This document shows, piece by piece, positions 1-11,584 of a DNA stretch of 64,000 bases. The stretch comes from Agrocybe praecox (Eukaryota > Basidiomycota > Agaricomycetes > Agaricales > Agrocybaceae), in NCBI GenBank assembly GCA_964017145.1, contig OZ024844.1:1550001-1614000 (forward strand), read 5' to 3'. Position 1 is the stretch's first letter. The number at the start of each line of letters is the position of its first letter. Position numbers and translations under genes: made by a program. Below the pieces are notes generated by a model that saw only the letters and a list, made by a program, of their open reading frames with translations, had not been told where the DNA came from and did not search any database.

Positions 1-1691
1 ATTCGAGATGCTGTGATCAGGCCATTTGTACAGAGTGTTTCGTGCAAATCAAACGTGCAGAGCCGACAACTACGCATCTATCATCAGAACCTGCAGCTTG
101 CCCTTATTGCGTTCAAGATAATTTCGGAGTTGTATACAATCCTCCTCCCTGGCGAGCTGGGCTTGGCAGCGAAGGTTCTGTGAGTGTTACTGTCCGCCAA
201 TGTGCGCGTCATTTTTGATATTAATCATGTCACAGAATGGGCTTTGGTCAGATTCACCCAGATCTTCAGAACCAACAGCATTACCTACGCACAAACGACG
301 TCAGAAGAGTTTTGGAGCTGATAGCCCGGAGGTTGTGACGACAGGTAGTTTTGAGTTATTTTTGGTGAAATGGATACCGGACTCAAATATCAAAAAGATA
401 AAATACGGCCTGACTGGGAATCAAAGCTGGAAGCTGTACGTGCAGCTGTTGCGAGACGAGCTAACAGGAGGATTATCATGAGACAAGTCGGCGACCGCCT
501 GATTCCAGTGGGAGTTACGAGCGGTCGAGTTCATGCTTTATCTCCCGAGGAAGCTGCCGCCGCTGGTGCCACTGAAGGGGGTAGTAGAAGGTCTCGTAGA
601 CGACAAGGTCCTCAGAACGGTGCGTTTGAGCAATTTATGGGTATGGGAGGCCAAGATTTGGAGGAGGTAAGGGATATGCACGTAATATTTGCGTTCCTGT
701 TGATTTTGATCCATCTGGCTTCTAGTTGATGCTCATGGAAGCCATGAGATTGTCTCTACTGGATCACGAAGAACATCAACGAAAGGAGGCGGAGGAAAAG
801 AAGAAGCAAGAAGCAGCTGCAGCTGCAGCCGCGGGTGCTAGTTCGCCAAGTGAGGATACTTCAGACTTGCATGCACCTGGTCCAGGGTCATCTACACCGG
901 AACCTCGAGCATCTTTGCAGGCCTCAAATGATCAGTCATCATCCACGTCCCCCGTACAACGTTCGCCTAGTTCTTCTCCTTCAAACAATAGTAATGTCAA
1001 TTCGCAGGGGTCCCTGGGTACAGGACGCAGGTCTTGGTCGATTTCCCGAAGTCGAACGCCACCTCCACCGAACCCCGTTTCGAATATACCGCAAAGTGAG
1101 GAAAACCAAGCTGCCTGGCGTAACAGGACAACCGGTCCGCCTCCATTCAGTACTCTCAGTGCTGCACTGACTTCGACCTCGACAGCTACCGCATTTTTAG
1201 GCGCTTCCAAGTCTGCCACATCAGAACCCACTCCTAACCAGGGATCTTTAGCTTCCTCATCTGCATCTGCTACCTCCCCAGATTCTGTACATCCAATACC
1301 ATCTATTACGGTGCAGGACAATAATGATACCCGCTCCGGAAGAGTAACCCCAGTTGCTGGTGTATCACAAGTTTCTGCTGAAGATGCTGCCCTCTCCTCT
1401 GTTCCCGAAGTGGCCTCAACTTCTAGTCAATCTGCTGGGGCATCAGGCTCTACTGCTCTTGATGTCACTCGCTCTACCTCTCCTCGATCATCAATAACCT
1501 CTCTGGAAAGCGACTCGGAGTCGGGTGCGGGTATCAACCTAAATGCATACGGGCATCTGGCCTCGTCGCCTGAATCGACTCTCTCACATGAACCTTTACT
1601 GTACTCATCAGATTCGGTGACGAACATAGACGACTCCCCAACGAAGGATAGAGCTGCTACGGCTACTAATTTGGAGGAAGTTTCGAGGTGA
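1..1691 (+). CDS. SIP5: SIP5-like protein, 5' end missing
   Basis: This is the 3' part of a gene that starts upstream of the window. Exons read at about 3-179, 236-344, 398-666 and 726-1691, giving some 506 residues. The first exon holds a Cys-rich finger, starting [11 protein letters not shown] and ending in a CPYC pair, followed by NPPPWRAG. The next exons give [11 protein letters not shown] and [19 protein letters not shown], which I recognise from fungal Sip5 proteins. The C-terminal exon is long, Ser/Thr/Pro-rich and low in complexity after a Glu/Lys/Ala stretch. In yeast Sip5 binds the Snf1 kinase and the Reg1-Glc7 phosphatase, linking it to glucose signalling; that role is inferred by family. 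Introns are 53-59 bases. The stop at 1689-1691 ends the CDS. Confidence 0.85.
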
Positions 1692-3948
1692 GGTGGAGTT
1701 GATGTATTCATCCTTTTTCATTTCTCTTTTGGTTGTTGTGGAGTCTATGTTTTTTTTTTTGCTTGCACTTTATTTTCTTTTTGGTGCATCTTCCTTTACA
1801 CTCTTCTCATCATCGTTATCAGTTGATGCATTCTACGGAAGCTGATTGTTTTACCCCCCTCACTTTGCACAAACAAACATAATAGGCATTAATGGAATAT
1901 CCTTGCATCTGCACCGTTTTTGACTAATGTAAAGTCTGTTCGCCTTCTATCCCTGTCAAATTCAAAGAATTTTCACGATCTATTGCATATTACTTGATAT
2001 CATTTTGATCAAACTGGCTTTCAGTTTGACTTTTACTGTCTTTTATATCCTCCATTGCATTTCACGCCTTTTGCTCCTTGCAGCAACTCTGACGATTCCA
2101 TGACCCAACCATACCAATTTCTATCTTCAATCCGCTATCCATACCATTGCTGCTGTAGCCTATTTATCTATGTAGATTGTTTTTCCACACCTCACGATGA
2201 AATACAACTTCCGCTTTCCATGGACTAAACTCCTTTCCAAGCTGGAGGGTCTGTTCTAACGTGTTATAGTATTCTCAAGAGTCGAGGTAGTTTCCGTTTC
2301 TCTGGTCACTCTTGCTCTTCATAACCCACCAATGTTAATATTAGAAGTTTACCGATATCAGTCATGGCGTGCAATATCTTCCTGTTTGATCTAATCTCCT
2401 GTTCGACCGGTCAAGTCCCTACGACACATCCATGTGAGTTCTGCTCTTATAGACAAATCAAGCCCTCTTAAAATCCCAATATTCTCACATGTTTTGACTC
2501 TTCTTGTTTTTTAGTCAAACCACGCCAAGACATTGACGTGCACTTTTCTCACTGCCCCACGTTAAGATGATGTGCGTGACGTTGGCCCTCATTGGCTAGC
2601 CAGGACATGGACAGGTCGTACTTGTGTAGAAGAATGGTATAGTCGGGGATTTTGCTTCCGTTGAACTTTTCGACATGTTGCAATATAAGTACATGTGCAA
2701 TATCTGTCGACTTGCCGAAGACGTTTCGGCCTGCCATTTTAAGACTTGTGGCCGCGCATCAGAGAACAGCATGTGCGGCGTCAGCGATATACATAGCTCC
2801 CTTGGTATCATTTTGAAGAATCAAGCATTGTCATTTCGTATTACTGATTCATCCCTTGACCCGACCTTTGTGACTGAGTGTGTGTAAGAAGGAATAAACA
2901 GCCCATCGTTTTATTTATCTTTTTTTCTTGATTTTATTGATTAGGCGGCCCAGTGAGAAGCTTATAATACCGTCCGTAAATCACCGTAACGATAGTATGT
3001 AAAACTGCAATGTCCAGTGTTAAATCCATGCGTATATACGTCATACTCGCAATATTTCTCGTGCGTATATGTACTATATGTACTTTGATGCTGCGGCAAG
3101 ACTCAATGAAAATATAAATGGGGACTGAATTGAATATAAATATGTTATATGTATATATGTATGTGAGGATAATTGGAGGTGGACCGTGTATGGCGGCCAT
3201 CCTGTCACGAGTACGTATATGTTGCCGTATATACATCTTACAAAGCTTGCCCTTGCGAACGTACTGCTTGGTTTACCGACATCGCCAGTAGATTTCTCAT
3301 CTCTTCGATTTATTTCTACATGCGCTTGGAGCGGTCGTTATCTAGTGAATCTGGATGTGCTATTGTAAATTGGTTCGTTGTTCTTCTAAGAGCAGGCCAG
3401 ACTGTGCGGCCGACACCGTAAGTACCCCAGCCCCGAATTGCTTCCCATCTTACGCAATGTGGAAATAGAATATAGAGTTAAGAATAGTTTCATAACCGTT
3501 TCGATAGGGCTGCTATTTCTTGAGAACTCTGAGCAGCGGTAAGACAACAAAAACGTAAATATAAAACGGGAAAACATACTAATATAGAAAGTGAGACGAC
3601 AAATATCAAATTTTATTTACAACCAGCCTCGCATACCGGCTTTGAACGCCTTGAAATAAGTCTTCCTGGCCCCCATGAGGCAGCTCGAGTTTGTGGAGGC
3701 TACTAGCGTCTGATCTGCGTCCACCGCACCATAAATAACAAATGAACTTCTTGCCTCTGAGTTGAAGCAACCGGAATGGGGATGGAGACGGGTCGAATAC
3801 AATCCAAGGAAGCATAGCACATACGTACCGTACCGCCTCCTATTCTAAGATTGCATACTATACATTAATAGCGAGATATAAATTAGACTGAGCCTGGTAA
3901 GAAGGCTTAATGAGAGAACACAAAGCGCCGGAAGAACTCGAAGAAACC
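1692..3948. other. Gene-poor stretch downstream of SIP5
   Basis: About 2.2 kb with no protein I can recognise. It begins with T-rich sequence that probably serves as the SIP5 3' UTR. Open frames of 60-100 codons occur on both strands (for example around 2596-2887 and 2934-3421), but they overlap one another, lack convincing exon borders and resemble no known family. At 3617-3820 on the minus strand an open frame ends FKAFKAGMRGWL; it could be the last exon of the doubtful gene at 3949-4248, but I cannot join them. Confidence 0.5.
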
Positions 3949-4242
3949 TTACGAATTGAGAAGACCCTTCCTAGCTAAAAGAAGAAGCAGTCGCGGATAC
4001 TTGGAATGAATAATCTTGACCGCAAGGCGCAAGAAGTTCCGTAAAGAAATGCGGTTGGTAAACACGATATCGATAATCACGCAGCCTAATCTTGCACAAT
4101 GGCTATCTGTGGGGGGGATGCCTCCATTCCGGGCCAAAACGCCTCCGTCTGGGTGACTAAGTACACATTCAAATGTTCCAGCTGGGGTAACACCTGTGTA
4201 TAGTTTTTCAATATCAATGCGATCCCAGTAATTCTTGTCAAC
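3949..4242 (-). CDS. Doubtful ORF, unknown product
   Basis: An open frame of about 95 codons on the minus strand runs from a plausible acceptor near 4242 to a TAA at 3949. It begins NYWDRIDIEKLYTGVTPAG and continues through a His-Pro-Asp-Gly-Gly stretch to a basic, leucine-rich end. A TACTAAC branch-site-like sequence lies just upstream, followed by an AG, as expected before an exon. The opposite strand has no competing long frame. I know no family that matches and found no start codon, so this may be one exon of an uncharacterised gene or a chance ORF. Confidence 0.2.
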   Translation of the reverse strand, partial: VDKNYWDRIDIEKLYTGVTPAGTFECVLSHPDGGVLARNGGIPPTDSHCARLGCVIIDIVFTNRISLRNFLRLAVKIIHSKYPRLLLLLARKGLLNS

Positions 4243-4734
4243 AACAGAAGTCCAGCAGCACAGAATCGGTTAGTATGTCATTCTGAAACACACAATCCCT
4301 TTCCTATCTTGAAGTTCCATGGACCGGATAAGAAAGTAGAAATGCAACCGGAGAAATAAGTTGTCCAGGGTGGGTCACGCTGATTGGGGTTGCATGGTCA
4401 CCGGTACTTTTCGAACAGTCTCGAGCAACTGACAGCCGACAGACGTATACACATACAAGCATTCCGATTGACACAGCGCTGATCCGGAGAGTATGACATC
4501 CATACGAATTATTGCACTTGGATGAAATGCACGAATTCTTTGCATTCGATTTGCTGTAATAAGACTGTAGAAAGTTCAAATAGGGGAGTAGGGCTCGTTT
4601 TACAATAAATGCGGAGGGACTGTTTATCCAAGTTTGGATGGTGGATTAAGCCGCCCGTCGATAGACGGCAGCCTGCAGGTAGAAGAAGGGTCGAATTAAA
4701 AAGTATGCATAGATAAAGAGCTGCCTGTGGCGCG

Positions 4735-6009
4735 TTATTTTTTACTGGGAGGGTCAGCCCAAATCGGTTTCGCCTCTTCCGGGTGCTGTTGGATGTTAAG
4801 CTAGAAAGAAGACACACACATTTAGTATGGTCATTGGAGCAGGCAAGTAGAACAGAATGAAATGAAGGTCGCCGTTAACACAAGGCTTGAAGTCAACGGA
4901 GGCCCGGCAACAAAGAGAAATATAGAGAGGCGTTAACATAAGCGCTATTGAATCGATGAATCGATAGTTGCGGTGACTTGAACACCTAGTCTACTTTGCG
5001 GTCCTAAACCGTAAACACACTCACTTGGGCATCCACCTGCTTTTTCATCTCTGCTTCTCGGGCCAAGCGGGCTGCCCGTGCTTCGTCTACTTTGCGCCTT
5101 AAATCGGGAGCCATTTGCTACAATCCAGAAGGAAAAAAAAGACGCCAAAATAATCAGTTTACATATCTGGACTCCGATGATGCAAGGACAAGCAAGTAAG
5201 CAGGACGCAATAGCAAGCAACTAAAGTTTAAATCTATTTATAAGTGCCAAATAGAATAGCCGCAAGAAGCATCTTGAAAAAGAGATGCAAGATTTAAAGT
5301 GCAAAAAGGCAACTGCGAGATGTGACATGGTCTCTGCCTCCAGACTGAGTATAATGTCCGTTTATGGACATCAACTTTTCGGGAGAAGGTTGATAGTGAT
5401 TGACCGTCTATCTCAGCGCGCAACAGCTTATTGAGTAGCAATGAGGACACGGATAATCCGCAATGTAAAATATGCAGATGCAAGGATCGTCATCAATCAC
5501 TCGAAGGTGCACGTCGAACACGGAAAAAGATGCGGTCGGATCCCAAAACTCTGATAGGGAACGGACTTGGAAAGATGCGAAATGGAAGATGCGACCCTGC
5601 TACATAGGAAAGAGGGATGTGTTCGTCCAAAGAATGAAAGTAGACCGAAAAAAGAGGCGATCTAGTGCAGCAGAGTGGCAACTCACATTATAAAGTTGTT
5701 CTTCTGTTGGCGTCGTGGCTGGTTAGAATCACGTTAGTAAGCGTCTGGTCAAAAGCAAGGCAAACACGAAAGGAAAAGTATGATTCAGAGCCAGTACGAA
5801 GCACAATCAGAATAGTCCGGCGGTCTCATGGTACACTAGTCGTATAGTTTGGCTGGCAGCGCACGTATGCTATACACTAGTCCGGGAACGACGAACCTTT
5901 CATAAGTCCGTAACCTGCGCCTAACACTACACATGCCCCCGTAGAATCCAAAGCAGAGCCCGTTGATTGCACAAGGTCGGTCGAGTGTGATGCATTTCAA
6001 ATGAGCCAT
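4735..6009 (-). CDS. CBP4: CBP4-like complex III assembly factor
   Basis: A small mitochondrial inner-membrane protein needed in yeast for assembly of the cytochrome bc1 complex. Three exons are clear on the minus strand: 5687-5718 (TTPTEEQLYN), 5025-5117 (QMAPDLRRKVDEARAARLAR and on) and 4735-4800 (ending KPIWADPPSKK, stop at 4735-4737). An exon ending at 5897 encodes LGAGYGLMK, the end of the single membrane segment that precedes the PTEEQLY motif in this family. The joined phases agree. The true start is unresolved: the only acceptors near the membrane segment suggest one more intron, and an ATG at 6007-6009 is the nearest reasonable choice. The expected protein is about 90 residues, normal for Cbp4. 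Confidence 0.72.
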
Positions 6010-6921
6010 CATCGAAATTGGCATATTTAGGAATTACGCAATGGGAGACGAGGGTTCGCGAAGACGGGTACGAAGTAGGGTGTGTACCAAGAGAGTTCCG
6101 CGTTCCACCCGGGAAAACCAAGAACGAAACCGCGCCGAAGAAGAAGGGTTGAGATCCACGAGGATACACAGCCAAAGACATACACGCGCGTATGAATAGG
6201 TTCCCATTTCCGTTTTGTTTCCACAAGTAGCAACGAGGCGCCAAGCAAGAGGATGAGTATATGTCAAAAGAAGTGTACGGGCATGATTTTGCGAATAACA
6301 CACATGAAGTTATATGTGCAGGATTCGAGGAAGACCGGAAATATCATTTGGTTGACCATAAGAGAAAATATATAGAAGGAAAGATAAGAAGAATCAACAA
6401 TTCATTCAGTATGATATCAGATTTTGAATTACGCACACACTAAGGTCATCCCAGTGAATCTGCTCCAAGGAAAACCTCCAGACATAATGGGAGTATGAGA
6501 AAGAGATATCGTTGGTTCATCCAAGACAAGTCGCGGGGCAACCATTCACGTCGAGTCACACAAAGATCACGTCACAAAAGTATGTAATTTGGGAGTCCTA
6601 CTTATAGTTGGAGGCATTATGATACAACTACATTTCTTGGCAGAAAATGACTACTAGGACGGCAGATGCGCGAGTGATAGGGTATTATATGTTGAGAACA
6701 TGGGCAAAATGATACAAGACAGCGACTATGCAGAGCAAATTCAAAGGATACCCCAAGCGTTTGTCGAGAATGCGATGATTGCAGTTTGAACAGTGGAGAT
6801 GATGATGATAAATGATTGTAGATGATAAAGTGGTATGTAAATGAAGTTGACAAACGAAGGAAAGCATGGATGAAGACGATAAATAATGGAGGAGAAAGAA
6901 GAAAGAGAAAAGAAAAAGGGA
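6010..6921. other. Region between CBP4 and the arrestin-like gene
   Basis: About 0.9 kb that should hold the CBP4 promoter, possibly its first exon, and the 3' UTR of the arrestin-like gene. Overlapping minus-strand frames near 6027-6303 and 6617-6929 show no recognisable protein. The part from about 6760 to 6910 is rich in GATGATG/GAAGAAAG runs (purine-rich on the plus strand). Confidence 0.5.
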
Positions 6922-9167
6922 TCAAGCATCGAGTTGGCTAGAAGAAAGAATTACTCTAGGCTGAGTCGGTGGCGGTCGTTTCCTCTTCCCAGAAAATCCA
7001 AGCATGTCGCTTGAGCGTCGACTTCTCACTTCAATTCGGGCCAGTTCCTCTTCCCATTCTCGCATATGTTCAGAAACGTCCGACTCGGCCCCATGACTGC
7101 TGCTTGACACGCTCGATGAACTTGTAGTCGTGCTTGTACTGCTCGCGCTCGGCACGCCTTTCATCCTGGGTGCACTCCCGTTTGAGTGTACAGTCGACCA
7201 GAAGCTATTACTGCTCGCCCTTCCAGCTCCGTTTCCGCTCAAGAAACCGACGGGGCCGCTCCGCTTCGAAGAAGAATGACTACTGTCTGGTCTTGACAAC
7301 GAACGCATGACCACTACTTCAGACCGCCGTTTTGATGTTGCACCAGTCATACTCGCTGAGCTACTTGTTCCTAGTAATCCACCTGTAGGCGTAGTTGCCA
7401 TTTCTTCTTGCTCACGTGAACGACCATATGCGCCTCCGGCGAAATTGACGGGCTTATCACGCGGACCAGCGCTCGTATGTGGTCGCCGAGGGTTTGACTT
7501 GCTTCGGGTGTATGACGACGACGCCACTGCGTTGCTGATGCTACCCAGTCCTGGAGATGGTGGGATAGCCTCTTCTCGCTCCCGCTCGGGCCGCGACCGC
7601 CGTGGAGACTTCGATTTAGATCTTGAGCTGCCCTCGCTCACCATAGCATCGTGAAGTTCATGATATTTAGCGGCAGCAAGCTGGCGTTCAGCTTCGTTTG
7701 TCGAGATGATGTGTATCTCTTGGTCGGCAAGTTCCACTGTTTCTGTGCCCGATGGAGATGTAACCACAATCTTCACAAAAAAAAAAAAAGAAGACAGAAG
7801 TTAAGAAACGCGAAATTAGAAAGACATTATGAGAGATATTTACCTTTGTTCGGACAAAGTACTTGACCGAAACAAGCTCAGAAGAAATAGATTCACCAAT
7901 AGCCCACCGGCTATGCGACTTTGCAGCCGGCCATTGTAAAGTAAGTGTTTTGCTGTAGGTGCCATTTTCATCGCGAGAAAAGTTACCAGAAGACTCTGTT
8001 TCTACAATGGCGTTAACGATGACCTTGGCAGGAGGAGAGGTATTTGAGAATGAGTTGGGCGAATAATTGTGACCATTCGGAAGGAGAGGAGTTTCCGAGG
8101 ATATCGACATTACTGAAGGGTAGACGGTTCCGGGTGTAATGGTTGTGGGAATGGAAAGGGTGGAAGAGGTAGAATTCGAATCATGTTGCGAATCTTGGAA
8201 GGATGATGAATATGCGCTTGGGGACCGGGGAAAAGATGAGTTCGGATTTAACGATGATGATCTTGTGAGAGATGACGAGGACAGGGTCGGTTGTAATGTT
8301 GATGCAGTAGTAGCGGTAGAATTTTGGGGCAAGTCGTGTAAAATGATGCGGCGCTCGACGACAATACTTGCGGAGCGAACGGCGACAGCTCTATCAAGGG
8401 GGTGGAGATGAATGGGAACAGAAACAAGGTCGAGAGGGCCAATTGGAGACCTTGGAGGATGAACAGAATATCGTATCCGGGGCGAACGAGGCTTATAGGT
8501 CTCTTGAGTCAGCGGAGGTTCGGGTGACGGCGAGATGCTGGAAAACGGAGGAAGGTCATAGCGGACTAGAGGAAGTTCAAAATGTCGAATTTGACGTGAG
8601 CCGACGCCAGATATTGGCACATGAGTAAGAACTATGACGGGTTGAATGAACGGTCAGGATACAAGATGCGGAATAGTACGTACCAGCTTCGACCCTCCAC
8701 ATACACCGGTAATCAACGAATACCGCAGTGCTGAAGCCGGCCACCTTGGAAGGTAGTAAGATTCGAAAAGGAAATTCGAGATTGCCGATTGTGTCGTACT
8801 CGACATCATCAGACTTTGTCCATAAGTCTTTGGTATAGTCGACGAGTATATTGGAATGGATGGTATTGACGCGGCCCGTTCTTGATTCATAACAACGGAC
8901 AGAGATGGTTATTGACTTGGCCTGAAGGCCCTTTTGGTCGGCGTCGAGACGTGTTCGGACAACTAGAAAAGGGTTAATACGAGGTTGAAATAAGGAGAAA
9001 GAGAACATGCCTCCTTCGACGCGAATTGGAGTCAAGCCTAGGTAACCACTGTAGGGAAAGTAGCGTAGCCCCTGGTTGCCTAGATTGAAATACAAGTATA
9101 AGAGTAGTTTCAGGGAGAGGAAGAGGAGTAACATACCTTTTGTTGAGGAGAGGATGAGATGGACCAT
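6922..9167 (-). CDS. Arrestin-like (alpha-arrestin) protein
   Basis: Four exons (9137-9167, 8684-9079, 7844-8631, 6922-7770) join in phase to a 687-residue protein. The start is the ATG at 9165-9167: its frame continues through the first intron, while an upstream ATG at 9203-9205 would go out of frame. The N-terminal third has the beta-rich arrestin pattern: LTPIRVEGGMFSFSLF, then CYESRTGRVN, then a segment ending IGNLEFPFRILLPSK, as in fungal arrestin-related adaptors that recruit ubiquitin ligase to membrane transporters. The second part reaches WAIGESISSELVSVKYFVRTK, typical of an arrestin C-domain. The final 280 residues are Ser/Arg-rich and disordered. I see no PPxY motif, so ligase recruitment in the usual way is not supported. 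The transporter it serves cannot be inferred. Confidence 0.75.
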
Positions 9168-9296
9168 TGTGGGGAGGAGGAAGGGGAAGAGTCAAGGTGA
9201 TCCATCTGAATAAAAAGCCTTGGACGTCAGAAGCACGAGAGATCTGTCGACGTTAGCTTCTAAACATCCTATGCTTCTTCCTGGGAATTTCTATAT

Positions 9297-9373
9297 ATTA
9301 GATTTATTTTATTACTATTATATTTTTATTATTATATCCCCGGTCACTGTCACGGTCGCCCCCCCCCCCCCTT
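9297..9373. repeat. AT-rich tract followed by a poly-C run
   Basis: A T/A-only-like tract (TTTATT/ATTATT units, about 9299-9339) is followed by a run of about 13 C (about 9359-9371). It sits in the divergent intergenic region between the arrestin-like gene and the SLC35F6-like gene. Poly(dA:dT)-like tracts commonly exclude nucleosomes in fungal promoters; a homopolymer C run is less usual and may be a sequencing trouble spot. Confidence 0.6.
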
Positions 9374-9422
9374 CTGCCACCGCGCTCCCTTTCCGGACAC
9401 TGCTTTCTCACTAACGACGACG

Positions 9423-11584
9423 ATGCCTCCCTCTCTCTATGTCCCAATTCTCCTAGCGGGAATGATCCTCACGGTGAGCTGCGTCTCTCATTGTCTCTTT
9501 TCATCGCTGATCTCGTTCTTCTAGGGTTCTAGTAACTCGCTCTGGTCCAAGTGGCAGGTAAGCGTCCTGTATCGACTTTCTACATGTCTCTAACTGCGCT
9601 TCAACAGGATATGCAATGTGTTGAGAACTGCAGTGATCCAAATCCGAAGAATCATGTTCTCTACGAGCAACCTGTCTGGCAGTCACTGCAAATGTTTGGT
9701 GTGTTGTGTCTCCTCCAAGTTGGTTTCAATACTTATAACTTGCCGAACTAGTCGGAGAGATGCTCTGTCAGTCGCAAAAGCTCCTCAAAATATACATTTC
9801 CGCGTAAAGTCTCACCATGTGCTTGTATCTTCTTTTCCCTAGGTTTCTTACCGGTTTTATACACGTGGCTGAAGACAAAGCGACAATCTTCGGTCCAACT
9901 ACAGGAGGACGATTCCGATCACGATCTTCCCAATAAGCTCAGCAAGTACGAGACTCTGGAGGGCTGGAAAGTATTTCTCTTATGGATTCCGGCAGCTTGT
10001 GATCTTACTGGTACCACGGTTGGTGTCAATTCCCTTCGGCTTGTTTCATGCTGTACAATTAACACCTTCCGTTACCGATTCTTCAGCTTATGAATATCGG
10101 CCTGCTATACACCCCAGTCTCCATATATCAAATGACCCGTGGCGCTCTAGTATTGTTTGTTGGTGTATTCAGTGTCATATTTCTCCGACGTCGTCTATGG
10201 CTCTATCAGTATGGAGTTCTATATCTAAAAATATTCCTCCACTTACATACCCATCTTTGTTCTCTAGATGGGTTTCCCTTATTATTGTAATGTCTGGTGT
10301 GGCTCTGGTTGGGTATAGTGGTTCCCTCGTGAAGGAGGCTGTCAAAGAAACTATTGTCCATAACTTGGCTCGCGCACTTGGCCTCCATCATGATCCAAAC
10401 ACGAAGGCAATCGAAGAACCAGAAGTGACAAAGGTCCTCATCGGTCAGTTTTTACAACCGCGTTTTCCTTTGATGCAAATCTTAAATTTGGACGTGCATT
10501 CTCCTTGCAGGAATTTTCTTCATTTTGTTTGCACAAGTATTGTGAGTGCGCATCTTTTCACTGCCCTGACACATGTCCAAACCTTCTTCCGATCATGGAT
10601 TCATACTGATATGTCTCTCATGCAACTCTTAGCACCGCCACTCAATTTGTCGTTGAAGGTTTGTTTGTCATCGCCTTTCTATGGAACAGAGTCGCACAGC
10701 TGATTGATGATTTCTACTCGCGACTCCAGAAAAGATCATGAGTGCGTAACAAACTTAATCAAGCCATATAATTGAATGGCTGAACTTTTTCCAGGCCGAT
10801 ACTCCATCACGCCCCTCCTTATGGTCGGCTATGAGGGACTATTCGGCGCACTTTCAATTCTCATGTTTGTTCCAATCTTGGCTATCCCTGCTGTTAGCAA
10901 TATGTCGACTTTCTTTGACCTTCCCCGCGGTTGGCATCAAATGATCGATACTCCAACAGTATTGTACTCTGGACTTGCGATTTGTGTCAGCATCTCACTC
11001 TTTAATTTCTTTGGATTGAGTGTCACCCGACATGTCAGCGCCACGGCTCGATCTCTAGCGGACACTTGCAGGACTCTGGCTATCTGGATCATCAGTCTGG
11101 GCCTTGGTTGGGAAAAACTGGTCTTCCCGATTTCTTTGCTTCAAGTCCTTGGCTTCTCTTTACTCGTGTAAGTTTTTACTTAACCCCTCATTCTCCCCCC
11201 CATCATGTCTACCTGTGTGACATTCAATAAAAATCTTGACTGATCCATTGTTCCTCTTTGCGTTTTGTACATGTGGTTTGTGTCGTAAATTAGATATGGC
11301 ACGGTGAGTAATCTTCTTCTTTCCATAGATATTTGAACTAACGCATGACTTATGTATAGTTCCTCTTCAACGATCTTGTCGCAATTCCACCTTGTTTGCC
11401 TGCTCCCCGCGCCGAGGCTTCGATTTCTGCGCGTATCCCTGACGAAGAGGAGCGGGAAGCCCTCTTGGATGAGACAGCTATACTTCCGGCTGACTTGGGA
11501 CAAGGTGGCTTCGATGTCCTTCCTGAAGGACAACATATAATCACACCAGCCAAGGGAACTTCTGCGAGATCGCATGCGGAGTAA
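9423..11584 (+). CDS. SLC35F6-like membrane transporter
   Basis: A polytopic membrane protein of the drug/metabolite transporter superfamily. The start at 9423 gives MPPSLYVPILLAGMILTGSS, a first membrane segment followed by SNSLWSKWQD. Later exons give LLWIPAACDLTGTTLMNIGL, then YQMTRGALVLFVGVFSVIFL, then VSLIIVMSGVALVGYSGSLV, and near the end LADTCRTLAIWIISLGLGWE. This order fits solute carrier family 35 member F6 (C2orf18), which has about ten membrane segments and has been placed in lysosomal or mitochondrial membranes in animals. Numerous short introns break the gene. The tail is hydrophilic and acidic and ends SARSHAE, stop at 11582-11584. The substrate is unknown. Confidence 0.82.

Noticed and set aside
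9183..9205. Upstream ATG (MDHLDSS) as the start of the arrestin-like gene
   Set aside because: Its frame is lost across the first intron; the ATG at 9165-9167 stays in frame. It may act as an overlapping upstream ORF.
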